Counted from the stretch's first letter, positions 33,024 through 46,091 are shown. The stretch: DNA of 64,000 nt from Talaromyces rugulosus (GCF_013368755.1 NC_049561.1:6820001-6884000), one strand, 5' to 3'. Notes: generated by a model from the sequence alone, not told the origin. A program made the numbers and translations.

Positions 33024-34409
33024 GACGTAAGTGGTGCGGGCGTTGATAAAAGTTCCGCCGCGTGGGTGCGATAAGGTTAGGGCTCACCCTCACATTGATA
33101 TAGTGTAGCCTATCAGAAACCATGGTTATATGGTTGATAGCAGTCAACTTAAAATCGCTATTCTGGATGCAAACAAGAAATCATATACTGATGTTATGAA
33201 TTGTATTCGAAAAATTCTGTTCGTATGTAAATAATTCTTAAGTATTACCAAAAAACGACATCGAAAAAATAACATCAGAGTAGACGCAGAATATTGACTA
33301 GACATATAACACAATGTTATCCAAGAGTAGAGGCCCTGCCAGGTGAAGACGATTCTCGACATATTTGTTGCAGCGCCAAGACCTCCCCCAGTCCGCACTT
33401 TGTATAAATTGGATGGAGATACAGTGGTTAGCGAGTTTGTCAAAAGAGTCTAAAACCTTGGATGAGTGCGGCTAGCTTTGGAATACAGTAAAGATAGCTA
33501 GTTACTGGTTTAGATACCATGGATAACACTAATGTGAATCTGCGCCTTTGCGATTGTGGAAGAAGGGTGCTTCCCGATTAGAATTTCTTGTAATCCTACG
33601 AGACGACAACGCCCAGTGTGGGATTATTACATCTTTGACATGAGTACGAACGAGGTGTGTATCAATTAATATTTTCAGATGGAATAATGTACCTAGAACC
33701 TCGCGATGAGCGCAACAACATTGGTAGGTATCTCATCTATTCTCCCAAAATCACAATTATAATAAACTGTCTTCGTACAGTAGAAGTGGATTGGCCGCTA
33801 ATAGGGTATATGACATATTGACTCATCACAAGGTAGAACAGCTCGAGCTTGGGGTTGAAAAAAAAAAAAGCAAAAAGGTCGTGATCATTTGTAGAACTCT
33901 GGATACAAGCTGGAAGGGCGATGATTTCTTGGGTGAGGATTGTGATCTTTGCTTTGAGTTTCTGCTTTCTTCCTGGGAAAAAAATCTGCATACAACTTAA
34001 TCTATGGATATAGCCGAATAGTGTTAGTTATTTCTGAAAAATATGTTCCTTAAAAGGTGGCTGGCTTACTGGTTATTTCTGGCAAGTATCAAAACGACCA
34101 CATGTTGCAGAAATCACCAAAAAAAATTTCAAAGCACAGCATCGGACCCAGGAATAAAATCCTTCTCGTATTCGTTTTAGGAAATCCTAACTTAGACATG
34201 AGATGGCGATGTCAACAAGCCATCGGATTGATCCGAATGATTCCAAATCTAGAATCGTAGACGAGGATAAGTAACGGTGGAACCACAAGTGATACACTGG
34301 CCACTTATGGTTGAATCGGACGTACTGCCTCTTTTGTTTGGATTCCCTCTTCTTTGAAAGAGTTCATGGCGTTTTCTGCGTTGTGTAGAATCCGTCATGT
34401 TTTGCGATT
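33024..34409. other. intergenic, 1.4 kb
   Basis: No coding region supported. AT-rich with an A run near 33859-33870. It separates the accessory block from nudF and contains the nudF 3' flank. Confidence 0.5.
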
Positions 34410-35907
34410 TTAGCTTGCAAAGATTTTCAGCGTTTCGTCTACGCTCCCTGTAGCGATAACGCAGCGAATCTGTACATTGGAAGAATTATCTCCCGTTGCT
34501 TTGTTCTTCGACGCTCCATTGGTTTCTGTCGTCTGTCCCTCCGAAGCAGCGGGGGCATCTTTCACAATTCCCGGAGCCCACGCCAAACAAGTAATGAAAC
34601 GTGCATGAGCATCACTAAGGGTTTTCACACATTTCCCGTCCTGGCTCAAGTCCCAACAGCGCAATGTCCTATCATCCGATACCGACAGCAGATATTTGCC
34701 CCCGGGGTGAAACATGATAGCCCGGACCCAATTGTCATGCCCTACTAGTGTCATGAGACAAGCCCCACGGGCATCCCAGACTTTGATAGTTTTGTCTCGC
34801 GATCCAGTTGCCACGAACTCTACTGCATTCCTTGTGGTTGAATTTTTCTTGAGCCCAGCCAGCTGCGCAAGATACTGATAAGTGGTAGCAGGGGCGATTG
34901 CACAACATTCAATGACGTGGTCATGCCCAACCATGGTAAGTTTGCTGTCTGGGTTCATTAAATTAGAAATATCCCATAATCGGGCGCTCATATCGTCACC
35001 AGTGGAAAGCAAAAAATTCCCGTCGAATGAAGGGCAGACGTCTCGCACCCAGGCAGTGTGCCCTTGGATTGCTTTGACGCAAAACCCAGTGGTAGAATCC
35101 CATATTCTCAGATCCTTGTCTCTGCTGGCACTGGCAAGCAAGTTTCCACCAGGAATGAAACGAACAGCACTGATACTGTGATCATGACCGACCAAAGTCC
35201 GGACATTCTTATATCCGTCCGCTGGGTCCCAAAGCTTAATTGAAAGATCAGAGCTGCAAGATGCAAGAATAATGCTACCTTGTGCGCCGCCGTAGTCAAC
35301 ATCAAGAACTGCTCTCGTATGGCCTTTGAGTGTTTGTTCCAATTCTCCGAGTTCCCAATCCCATACTTTAATCGTACAGTCATCTGAACCCGAGGCAATA
35401 GAAGAAAACTTTGGATGGAAAGCCAGGCAATTGATTGTACTGCGGTGCGATTCGAGCGTATACCGAGAGGGGAGAGTGGGAAGCCACGAAGTTGGGTCTT
35501 TGTTGCGCTTGGAAGAGGTGGTCAGCGATGCATTATCGAGCTCGGATTGTAACGCCGCATTATGAGACTCGAGGTCCATGATCTAAGTCCAAAAATCCTG
35601 ATTAGATATTGCCGATGAGGTCAGCCATCGCGGAGACTGTTACCTTTCTTTGTAAACGAGCAATACTGGTCCATTTTTTCTCCAGCAATGTTTCGTATTT
35701 CTTCATAGTAGCTGAGTCGAACACATCTTCTGAAAGTTTCAGCTCTTCTCTTAGAGCAGCAGCGGCATTTGGTAAACCATTCGCGGATAGGTATGCCACT
35801 ATAGATTTATGTCTTTATGGGCCAGGTTAGTTTTACCAGAGCGCTGTCATGGGTATTGCATATACGCACAGCTCTTCGGCTTGCCGACTAGCCAATATAG
35901 GACTCAT
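34410..35907 (-). CDS. nudF: nuclear distribution protein NudF (LIS1), dynein regulator
   Basis: Model: complement(join(34410..35582, 35644..35812, 35870..35907)), 459 aa. Exon 1 encodes only [12 protein letters not shown] plus two bases; the joins give [18 protein letters not shown] (LisH domain) and [15 protein letters not shown] (coiled coil). The remainder is a seven-blade WD40 propeller with clear GH...WD repeats: [59 protein letters not shown] and [12 protein letters not shown]1/NudF binds the dynein motor domain and, with NudE, keeps dynein active for nuclear migration and hyphal growth. A low-complexity insert lies before the last strand, as in other Aspergillus NudF proteins. The length agrees with the family (about 440-460 aa). 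Confidence 0.95.
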
Positions 35908-37083
35908 TGTATGGAGGGGTATTGGGCTGGAGCTCAATACTTGAGCTCTATCCCAAAGCCTTGGGTCCCAATTGTTGTGTCGGAGGAGCTGCGCTATACG
36001 ATAGCCGTCTTCGGAGGGGTAAAGATGTGAGAGGCGGCGTAGAATAAGACTGGAGCGAGATCTTCCACCCTTGTAGGGTGCTATGCATGGAGTCCGAGCG
36101 TATGTGCCGCGATTTTAAAAACGAATATAGGGGGCGGAGAGCTAGGCAGGGCCATTCACGAAGATTTGGGCCCAAGTCGAGGCATCGTCGGTCTTAGCGA
36201 CGATGTGTTGGTGGTAAACAAGACTAGGCGGTAAGTAGTGGCAAAAGTGGCAAGCAGGTGTCACATGACCATGCAGCAGAGGGCAGTTGTAGTGTTTCGT
36301 AAACAGCCTGACAAGCCTTGTCACGGTACGACCAGAGATACAAAGACAAACTACAACACTGGCTGCTACTCGCTAAGGAATGGGAATGGAAAGCCTTCGA
36401 GCTGGCCCGTGTGCACCGAAACAGCGTGATCTGGCCGGAAGGCACCAGCGAAGTGAACGTTATGCAAGCGACGAAAGAGAACGATTTTCCCGACTGGCCC
36501 TGATGCGGAGAATATCTTCAAGAGATTCGCACCTGGCTTCGCTGGCAAAGTCTTCCAACGAGAACTAAACATTCCGTTCTACTTTCTTGACGACGAAGAA
36601 AGTTTGTTTGTTACACAATAACCGCTTCCGCTTCATCGGTCATCGCGAACTGCAGTGCCCCAGATATGCCTCTGATCTTGTCCGTCGCATTTTACTTTGT
36701 TCTTACAATCCATATTTTACGCTCGCATACACTTGAGCCTCTTTTCTGTCTGTTATCCAAGCTTTTCCCTATTTGTTTTTCTTTTTTAGTTTGCTCGCTA
36801 CATGCTTGAGCTTTTGAGGATTGATTTTTGAGGCAGATGCCTGTGGGAGACTCCATATGTGACAGGATCATGTGACCACTGGATAACCCAGGAATTTCCC
36901 GTGACATGACCAGGACATGACCGCTCTCGACTTCTTGCAGGGAATTCCTTCCTTCCTCCTCCTCACTCTTCTTTGTGAATCTCCCAACCTCGTCCTTACC
37001 ACACCCTCAATCTCACAGCCAGCACTTTGGTTCTTCATTTATCTACTTTCTGGCGAATTTCCTACAACATCCCGAGCTTCACA
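35908..37083. other. intergenic, nudF promoter and a possible coding relic
   Basis: Next to 35907 lies the nudF promoter. Between 36318 and 36608 two overlapping + strand frames read like protein in succession (see findings), but no complete gene can be built. Confidence 0.4.
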
Positions 37084-37731
37084 ATGGATGACGACTCGTT
37101 CCCTGAATGGCTACGACCCCCTGATACGCGTGCACGGCGAAGCCCTCGCGACCCGTTACTAACGCCCCCCGACTCTCCGCGCAAGAGAGTGCGCAAATTA
37201 CGAGATTCAGAAGACACTGATGGCGAAATGACGATTGAGTCATACTCATATCGAACAAACCCATACAGATCCTCGACGATCCCGAATCCCCCGCCTTATC
37301 CTGTTAACATCACAGAGGTTTCAGATGAGAACTTCCAACCCCACTATACGCGGATTGAAGAGATATTATACCAGCATGGATTTCCAAACATCCATAATTT
37401 AGTAGAAGGAGACATCGTCAACTACAGTAAAGGGAGGTTCCAAGTCGCGAAGATGTCAAAGCCGAACTATCCTGGTGGCGAGACTCCTAGGAATGTCTTT
37501 CTGATACTATTCTTTGATGGCGGACTCCCGAAATAGCTAGGACCGGCGAGAGACAAGATTAGAGAATTCCTTGCGATGCAGGGACTTCGCGTTGATGTTG
37601 AGATCACGGTTTTAGAGTATTTCCGGCAGCTCATTTTCCCCATTTCCGCGAGTGACCGCGCTGTCCAGATCTATAAGGAAGCTGAAACTGGAATTATCGG
37701 CTCCTTGAATAGAAATCTCACCTCACGTTAG
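37084..37731 (+). pseudogene. decayed gene of unknown family with in-frame TAG
   Basis: The frame from ATG at 37084 (MDDDSFPEWLRPPDTRARR) codes for 150 residues: a Ser/Pro/Arg-rich disordered start, then a folded-looking part (RIEEILYQHGFPNIHNLVEGD and PGGETPRNVFLILFFDGGLPK). It stops at TAG 37534-37536, yet the same frame continues with good coding character for 64 codons (LGPARDKIREFLAMQGL, then VDVEITVLEYFRQLIFPIS) to TAG at 37729. Beyond that, fragments such as GLCLFNIERHKSYKGEGWSLN continue before further stops. This is the pattern of a gene that acquired a nonsense mutation and is decaying. The family is unrecognised; it resembles lineage-specific fungal hypothetical proteins. A short functional 150-aa product is possible but less likely. 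Confidence 0.6.
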
Positions 37732-39214
37732 GAAGGACTCTGCTTGTTTAATATTGAACGTCATAAAAGCTATAAAGGAGAAGGGTGGTCTCTTAACTGA
37801 CCCGAATCTCCCCCAGTATGAGGAGATTGAAGATTGCTCATATTGATATGGAAGTCGTTTCTATGATAGCCCTAAGATTAAGTTTTCATGTTGAATAATC
37901 CATAGGGAGTTTCTGAGGTTGGATTATCGGAGTTTCGCTTTATACCCTGTAGTGGGCTGATGCATAACGGATTGCTATTTTTTCATTAATGAAACTTTTC
38001 CACTGTCGACGCTTTTGTTTCTCTTCTTCGGTAAATTTCCTTACCATAATATGAATTGTGTTGCATGTAGCCACAACCAGATGACAAATAGCGCCTTCTG
38101 ATAGTACCTTTTATTCTCGTCTTTTGATTGTAGTCAGTAATTTCGTCACATGTTCCGGGTAACACCGATCCACATCCATCCACGCCGAAACCGATCGACA
38201 AGAAGAATATTGACCAGCCTGAACCCGATACCACCACCGAGCCTCAAGACCACGATATGAATGGTGAGAATCAACATCAGTCGAAGAATGCTAGTCTCTC
38301 TTGGTATATTTTTCACCGTACAGTGGATAAATGGCGCGGTCGGCTAAACAGTTGTTCTGGGCCGTCAGCCCTCACTGTGTCGGTATGAATTTTATCAAAT
38401 GGAGTTAATTCTGTTAGTCGAATATAGAATCATCCTGTCCGAGTCTCACTTTTCGATATTCTAAGGAGCGATGGTCTAGCCGTCACTCTGTGTCTTTATC
38501 TGTCTGTTCGACGGTTCCTGCGATTTGCGAGCTACACTATATGTATACCTTTGTATGTATAAGAATTGTACTTAGCACATTAGTGTCGACTTTGTCAGGT
38601 TTCAATAGCTATGGGCCTAATAGTTAAACGTGGTAGAATAATAACATCGGGTCTTTGTTTTCTTTTGAGAAGAAGAGAAGAACAATCTACATATGTAAGG
38701 CCCACGTTGTTGCCTCAGGCGCCAAGCACATGGTCCCACTTTATATCGACCAGACCGAATCAGGACGTGGTCTGTGTGCCCCATTTCGGCGTTCCTGCGC
38801 AGGCAACCCGCGGGCAGATTGTTTACTACACGCAACCTATAACGACCATTTCTCTGAACGCTCTTTGGCGACTAGCGACACAACGTGAATACCTCCTCGA
38901 GAAGCCGCGACACGCGATCGACCACAGCTGGCGCTGGTACAAAACGCGATAAAGGTCGCGCATCCCGCATGGCCCTGTCAAAAAGATAGCGGTGTATCTT
39001 GTTTAGATGACCTTGAGGCGGCCGGAAATCGTCATACGAAGCCGGACACCATTTACATACTGCAACCACCGAGAGCAAGAGCTGCGATTCCATAATATCT
39101 GAGCGACACTTGTCGCGGTTTGCGCGGCTGCTTGGCCGTGGAGGCAGACTTGTGAGGTTTCAACGGGGCGCTCAATATTTAGGGGGACTGTGATATTTCA
39201 ATTTACGGTTCATC
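37732..39214. other. relic sequence and kinesin promoter
   Basis: Probably further remains of the decayed gene up to about 38390 (a Pro/Thr/Asp-rich stretch TEPQDHDMNGENQHQ is readable near 38240), then the promoter of the kinesin gene. Frames of about 110 codons at 38611-38952 show no conservation signal that I recognise. Confidence 0.4.
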
Positions 39215-42200
39215 ATGCCTCCAGGCGGCGGTGGTAATATTAAGGTGGTGGTGAGAGTGAGACCTTTTAACAGTCGAGGTAAGTCGATTTCGCCCACCAA
39301 AACGCCGCCAGGCGCGACTAACCAGTTGTCAATCTTCCAGAAATCGACCGAGGCGCAAAATGTATCGTGCAGATGAAAGGGAACCAGACTGTCCTCAGCA
39401 CACCTCCGGGTGCCGAAGAGAAGCTTCGCAAAGGTGGCGCTAAGGGTGCTGTGGACGGTCCCAAGATATTTGCCTTTGATAGGTCATATTGGTCATTCGA
39501 CAAAAACTCCCAAAACTACGCCGGGCAGGACAATTTGTTCGATGATCTCGGAACACCGCTCCTTGAAAACGCATTCGAAGGCTACAACAATTGTATTTTT
39601 GCGTATGGCCAGACAGGTTCCGGAAAGTCCTATTCTATGATGGGCTACGGCAAGGAGCATGGTATCATACCGAATATTTGTCAGGACATGTTCAACCGGA
39701 TCGGTACAATACAGCAGGACAAGCATCTGACCTGTACCGTGGAAGTCTCTTACTTGGAAATTTACAACGAGCGCGTTCGCGACTTGCTCAACCCCGCAAA
39801 TAAGGGCCACCTCAAAGTTCGAGAACATCCTTCAACCGGTCCTTATGTGGAGGATCTCTCCAAGCTGGTTGTACGCTCATTCCCAGAAATTGAAAATTTA
39901 ATGGACGAAGGAAACAAGGCTAGGACGGTAGCCGCAACAAACATGAACGAAACCTCAAGTCGATCGCACGCAGTCTTCACACTCACCCTAACGCAAAAGC
40001 GCCACGATGCGGAAACGAGTATGGACACGGAAAAGGTTGCCAAAATTAGTCTGGTCGATTTGGCAGGTTCTGAAAGAGCAACATCTACAGGAGCCACAGG
40101 CGCTCGGCTCAAAGAAGGAGCGGAAATCAATCGCTCTCTTTCGACGCTGGGTCGTGTCATTGCATCCTTGGCCGACCTTTCATCCGGAAAAGGAAAAAAG
40201 GGATCAATGGTTCCTTACCGTGATTCAATTCTTACTTGGCTTCTGAAAGACTCGCTAGGTGGTAACTCGATGACGGCAATGATAGCAGCAATTTCGCCTG
40301 CAGACATTAACTTTGAGGAAACTCTCGGTACACTCAGATACGCTGACTCGGCCAAGCGCATCAAGAATCATGCAGTGGTCAATGAGGATCCAAATGCTCG
40401 TATGATACGAGAATTGAAAGAAGAACTGGCCCAATTGAGGAGCAAACTTGGTGGTGGTGCAGGCGCAGCCGCCGGAGGCGCTACGATGGAAGAGACGTAT
40501 CCTCCTGATACACCCTTGGAGAAACAGATGGTGTCTATTGCACAGCCCGATGGTTCAATCAAGAAGGTTAGCAAAGCTGAAATTGTCGAGCAACTTGATC
40601 AGAGTGAGAAGCTATACAAGGATCTCAACCAAACTTGGGAGGAGAAATTAGCAAAAACAGAAGAAATTCAAAAAGAGCGCGAGGCTGCTCTGGAAGAACT
40701 AGGAATCAGTATCGAAAAGGGGTTTGTCGGTCTCAGCACGCCCAAGAAGATGCCTCACTTGGTCAATCTTAGCGACGATCCCCTGTTGACAGAATGTCTC
40801 GTGTATAATATCAAACCAGGCCAAACCAGAGTTGGAAACGTCGACCTGGATCACACCGCGGAGATACGTCTCAACGGCTCAAAAATCCAACAACAGCATT
40901 GTATTTTTGAGAATGTTGACAATGTAGTCACCCTGATTCCCAGCGAAGGGGCAGCGATTATGGTTAACGGTACGCGGGTTGAGAAACCAACGCGCCTGCG
41001 AAGTGCTTGTCGGATCATTCTTGGCGACTTTCATATTTTCAGATTCAATCATCCAGAAGAGGCTCGTGCAGAAAGAGTAGAACAAAGCCTTTTGCGCCAT
41101 TCCATCACCACAAGCCAATTGGGCTCACCAGCTCCCAACAGGACACATGATCGCACTATGAGCAAGGCTGGTTCGGAAATTGACGACTCAAGCAGAGCCG
41201 ATTCGCCCGTCCCTCACCGAAGCGGGAGAGACTCGGATTGGTTCTATGCCCGCAGAGAAGCCGCCAGTGCGATCCTTGGCCCTGATCAGAAGATCTCTGA
41301 CCTCAACGATGACGAGTTAAACACACTTTTCGATGATATCCAGAAAGCCCGCGCTGTTCGTCGGGGATTGCTGGAGAATGAGGAGGATTCGGATTCACTT
41401 AGCTCGTTTCCCGTTCGAGATAAATACATGTCTAATGGAACTATTGATAATTTTTCTCTTGACACTGCAATCACCATGCCTGGTACCCCTGGGCATGCTG
41501 ATGGAGAAGAGGGCGATTCGACACTGCAGGCAGCACGAGATGATATGCAGCGTCAATTAGACAAACAGAAAGGCGAGTTTCAAGAAAAACTCAAGGCAGA
41601 TGCATCTCATGCAGATGGTGAAGAACTTCGCCAACAGAAGACTCACATGGAAGAAGCTTTACACACTGCCAAGGCACAATTCGAGCAACAGCTTAAGAAA
41701 CAGAAAGAGCAGTATGAAACGCATATCAAAGAGATGGGTCACCCCATCCCAAAGATCGATGAGAATGGCTTTTCTCAACTTGAGCCGCAGGAAATTGAGG
41801 TCGCCAAGTCTGTTGTTAGTCACTGGTCCAAACGGAATTACGTGCGCATGGCCGAATCCATTCTACAGCACGCTTCGTTGCTGAAGGAAGCTCAAGTAAT
41901 GAGCCAAATTATGGACAAAAATGTGGTCTTTCAGTTTGCTATCATTGACCATGGCCATAGTATGGTATCCTCCTATGATTTGGTCCTTAACGGTATCTCT
42001 GGAGAGGACGACGATGCATTAGATGAATCAAAGAAGCCTTGTGTCGGAGTTCGGGTCATCGATTTCAAGCATTCTGTGGTTAATATCTGGTCCGTTGAAA
42101 AGCTTCAAAAACGAGTGCAGTCTATGCGTCAAATTCATCAATACATTGACCGCCCAGACTATATTCAACATTTTAGGCTCGAGAACCCCTTTTCGGAAAC

Positions 42201-44145
42201 ATGTCCGACACAATATTCGTTGGTTGGCGATGCAGACGTCCCTTTGACTGCAGTTTTCGAGACTCGAGTTCAAGACTTTTCTCTCGAGGTGCTATCCCCT
42301 TACACTCAAAGCGTGATTGGTATTATACGACTATCGCTTGAGCCGTCATCCGCCCAAGCACCTTCTTCTACGCTCAAATTTAACGTTGTGATGCGAGATA
42401 TGGCTGGGTTTGCTGAGCGTGAAGGTACTGAGGTGCACGCACAGCTCTTTGTACCCGGGGTGTCTGAAGAAGGTGGTGCAACGACAACCCAAATGATCAG
42501 TGGCTTTGATGAGACTCCTGTTCGATTTGAGAGTGTTCATAGCATGAGCCTACCGTTATCGAGCCCGCGGACTGCGTCATTGAAAGTGTGCATATATGCC
42601 AAGGTCACATCTATGCATCTTGACAAGCTACTCAGTTGGGATGACATGCGTGACTCTTCTGAGAAACCACCACCTTCGAAAAGGAAAGCACCACGTATCG
42701 CTGAAACTGAATTCTACGCTGAAGAGCGGCATGACGTTTTTGCGCGTATCGAAATTCTCGAACTTGCTGAAAGTGGTGATTATCTCCCGGTGGAAGTTAT
42801 ACAAAGCAATAGCATGGATGCGGGCACGTACCAGCTACATCAAGGCCTACAACGCCGAGTTGCTATTCACTTGACACACAGCTCTACGGAAAATTTCCCA
42901 TGGGAAGACGTCAACAATTTACGGGTTGGGTCAGTTCGCTTACTCGATCCGTGGGGCAAGATACCTGACCAAGACTTCAAAACACCGGATGTCCCCCTTC
43001 GGCTAATACAAGAGCCCATGATCAAAGACAATGCTGATGGGACATCCAATATAACTATCATTGGACAATGGGACTCGAGTCTTCATGGCTCGCTGTTGCT
43101 GGATCGTACCACCTCTGATAAATACCGGGTTCAGGTTTCCCTACGCTGGGACTTGGTGTCGTCCCGTGTACACGATCCTATTACTTTTGAACTTGGGCAA
43201 ACTCTAGTGATCCTCGGACGCACCTATGTTCGTCAACAGTCACTCCTCAAGCAACTTTGGAGCCAAACACGAGTGGTGCATTCCACTGTTGGTATATTCT
43301 CAGTCGCCATCCGCCCAGTATCAGCAAAACGCGCTGCGGACCTTTGGAGGATGAACACTCAAAACGATTATGTGAAAGGCGAGGAATTATTGACTAGCTG
43401 GTCTCCTCGCAAAGTATCACTCGTTCGAGATTTTATAGCATCACGCAGGAGACGACAACGCGCCGCTGAATTGGAGGCTGCTAGGGGCGCCCTGGGAGCC
43501 GACAACCTGTTACCATCGCCCTGGAAAGGGAGTGGCCGGTCAACGCCAATGCGCAATCAGGAACTATCTGAGCGACAAAACAAGCTCGTCCAAAAATACA
43601 TCAGTCTCTGGTCTACGCGGAAAGACCCTACAGAGGCCATTCTTGTCAAGACGAATACAGACCAACCGATGAATGGGACTGCCCCAAGCAAAGCCTCGTC
43701 TACATTGGACTCTGACAGCGGTTCGGAACACGGCTCATCGCCACGCTATGTGGCGAGCGTACAAACCCTAACAAAGAATGCCACCGTTGCAAAGTCAAGC
43801 TATCTCATAATGCCAGATGACAGCAGTACGCAATGGACACGGCGGTTTGTTGAGCTTCGTGGATCCTACCTGCATATTTACTCTGTTCCTGACGGGGACG
43901 AGATAAACATGATCAATTTGCGCCACGCACGAGTAGACCATGACCCGGACATTGCAAGGCTCTTTGACGGGCCTGGGGCAGGACCAGACGGGCCCTCCTC
44001 TCGTGGACGTCCAAATATCTTTGCAGTGTACGGGCCACAAAACACATTTCTTTTTGCAGCGCGAACCGAGGCGCAAAAGGTTGAGTGGATTTTGAAGATT
44101 GACCAGAGCTATTTCAGCAATAACGCTCCTAACAATGGTCGCTAA
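39215..44145 (+). CDS. uncA: kinesin-3 motor (Unc-104/KIF1A family), UncA
   Basis: Model: join(39215..39278, 39341..44145), 1622 aa, matching the roughly 1630 aa of Aspergillus UncA. Exon 1 gives MPPGGGGNIKVVVRVRPFN; a 62-nt intron (GTAAGT...CTTCCAG) follows. The motor domain has the P-loop GQTGSGKS at residues 111-118, switch I NMNETSSRSHAVF, switch II DLAGSER, and a neck with LRYADSAKRIKNHAVVNED. After a coiled coil come the FHA domain (about 510-620), further coiled coils, the KIF1B/DUF3694 region and a C-terminal PH domain ending near residue 1610 that binds phosphoinositides on cargo vesicles. Kinesin-3 carries endosomes toward microtubule plus ends; the dynein regulator nudF is 3.3 kb away, acting in the opposite direction. 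All catalytic motifs are intact. Confidence 0.96.
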
Positions 44146-44565
44146 TTTGGTGGATTTCTTTTTTCTCTTTATGACCTGCTTGTTTGTTTTCTTGAAACGA
44201 TTGTCCCGCTTTTGCACTCCTGATCACGAAATATATGAGATACCCTTGTGTCACGGCCGGCCATTTCCCGCCAGATCTAGATAGTTTATTCAATCTTCTT
44301 TTTCTTCCTTGTTCCATGTTTCTATGAGATACCCCTGGATAAAGATTTTCACTAGTTAAATAAATAACACCGAAACATTACACAAACAAACAAGTCTACA
44401 ATTGAAACACGTTTTTTTGGGGTTATTTACATTGGGTCGTGAAGATATAAAAGCCTGATAACTTGCATCGTCTGTATCTGACTTCAAACATGGATTAACA
44501 TTGAAACCCACGTCGCTACCAGCTTGATATTAATCTCTGTGCGCTGGACGGCTCCATTCATCAAA
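44146..44565. other. intergenic
   Basis: Kinesin 3' UTR/terminator (T-rich at 44155-44190) and the promoter of the ankyrin gene. No other feature seen. Confidence 0.5.
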
Positions 44566-45927
44566 ATGCTTCTTCTCGACCTACCAGTTGAGCTGATCCT
44601 TAACATTGCGGACCAGATAGACAAAGAGAGTGACATTCTAGGGCTTTTAAAATGTTGTGCACACCTGCGCGATATTCTAATACCTTATCTGTATAGAAGG
44701 AATGCCGTCTCAGGTGGTGGATCGGCACTTCCTTGGTGCTCGGAGCACGGGTATGAACAAAACGTGGAGCGAATGCTCCGGCTAAATGTAGACCCTGAGA
44801 CTCCACATCATCCAGCGGCACGCTTATGACTTACCTGACAGGAGTATTCCCAAGATCGACTCGCCTTTTTACCGGGGGCTTGCAACACTCCTTTGTACCT
44901 AGCTGTGGAACGAGGTCATGAAGGCATCGTGAAATTGCTTCTCGGGTACAAGGTTGATTTGAAAATTCCGTTATTAGTCGCTGTAAGTGAGGGATGCTAC
45001 AATCCTCTATGTGTTAAGCAAAAGTTATTTCAACGTGTCCCAGAGAGCTATGAGAGAATTGTCCAGCTTCTCCTTGAACACGGTGCCAATCCTAATTCGA
45101 GAACGGAGACTAGAAATGTTACAGCCTTGACATTTGCCATACGGTGTAAAAACTTGGGTATTGTAAGTCTCCTGCTGGAGTATGGTGCCATATTGGGCTA
45201 TCCAAGGGACATGAAGCGACGGACGACTCATATGTTGGAATTCCTTCACGTTATCGACGAGTCTGTGCAAAAGGGTGACCTATCAATCGCAAAGTCTCTC
45301 CTTGAGCTCCTGGCGAGGTATGGAGCGGATCTGAACACGACGTATTTTTATGGGGATAGCCCACTACACTTTGCTTGTAAGGTGGATCACACAGGAAGCT
45401 TGGTACGACAGATGATTCGACAGGGCGCCGACGTCAATTCCCAGACGATTGGGACGATGTCAACTCCACTGCATTGTTGTACAGAAGCAGCAGCAATCGC
45501 AATTCTTGAAAACGGCGCCAGGCTCGATATTGCCGACAGATATGGAAACACTCCTCTGCATTGCGCAACCCGTATAGAACTCCTGCGGCTATATCTAGAT
45601 GCAGGCGCTGATCCCAATTGGAAAAACCATAAAGGAGAGAGTGTTTTGGTGCACACAGTAGGTACGGCCACACCCCAGGTTATGAGCCTGCTCCTTGAGC
45701 GAGGGGCTGACATAAACTCGACGGCCGTTGGCAAAGAGACAGCTTTACATAGAGCAATTTGGTGGGGGAACACATCCGCCGTGAGGTGGTTGATTGACCA
45801 TGGAGCTAATCCAAATGCGAAGCTCGATACCGGGCCAACACCACTGGAATACGTGATGCAGGTGCATAATGAATCGTCTCACCTTCTACGAGAAATAATC
45901 TTAGGGAAATCTCGCAGTTACTTTTAA
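44566..45927 (+). CDS. F-box-like plus ankyrin-repeat protein
   Basis: Model: join(44566..44787, 44842..45927), 435 aa. The start MLLLDLPVELILNIADQI and the following helix (LLKCCAHLRDILIPYLYRR) match the F-box-like module found before fungal ankyrin arrays, which may recruit an SCF ubiquitin ligase. Then come about eight ankyrin repeats, e.g. TPLYLAVERGHEGIVKLLL, IVQLLLEHGANPNSR, SPLHFACKVDHTGSLVRQMI, NTPLHCATRIELLRLYLDAGADPN and ETALHRAIWWGNTSAVRWLI. Exon 1 and exon 2 are in one frame separated by two TGA codons (44827 and 44836). A 54-nt intron with a modest GTAGAC donor and CTGACAG acceptor removes both and keeps frame. Without it, the gene would be a pseudogene. The substrate is unknown. 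Confidence 0.75.
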
Positions 45928-45948
45928 GCTGTATACCTGATCCGGCCT

Positions 45949-46016
45949 AGCATCCGTCCTCGGGACCGAGAAGCCCCGTCGAGCCCGTCTCGGGACCGTC
46001 ACCCCGAGCATCCGTC
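45949..46016. promoter_or_regulatory. duplicated motifs CTCGGGACCG and AGCATCCGTC before the second regulator
   Basis: AGCATCCGTC at 45949 and 46007, and CTCGGGACCG at 45959 and 45989, occur twice each within 70 bp, ending about 75 bp before the start codon of the Zn2Cys6 gene. CGG-containing repeats could be regulator-binding sites, possibly autoregulatory; that is inference. Confidence 0.35.
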
Positions 46017-46091
46017 ACTTGCTCACCACCTCCGGTCCAACATTTCTCTTCTGTTTTGTGTGTTTTCTTGCATTATACACGCAACACCGCC

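Noticed and set aside
38611..38952. 113-codon frame upstream of the kinesin gene
   Set aside because: Overlapped by other frames on both strands; lies in the kinesin promoter and has no conserved feature.
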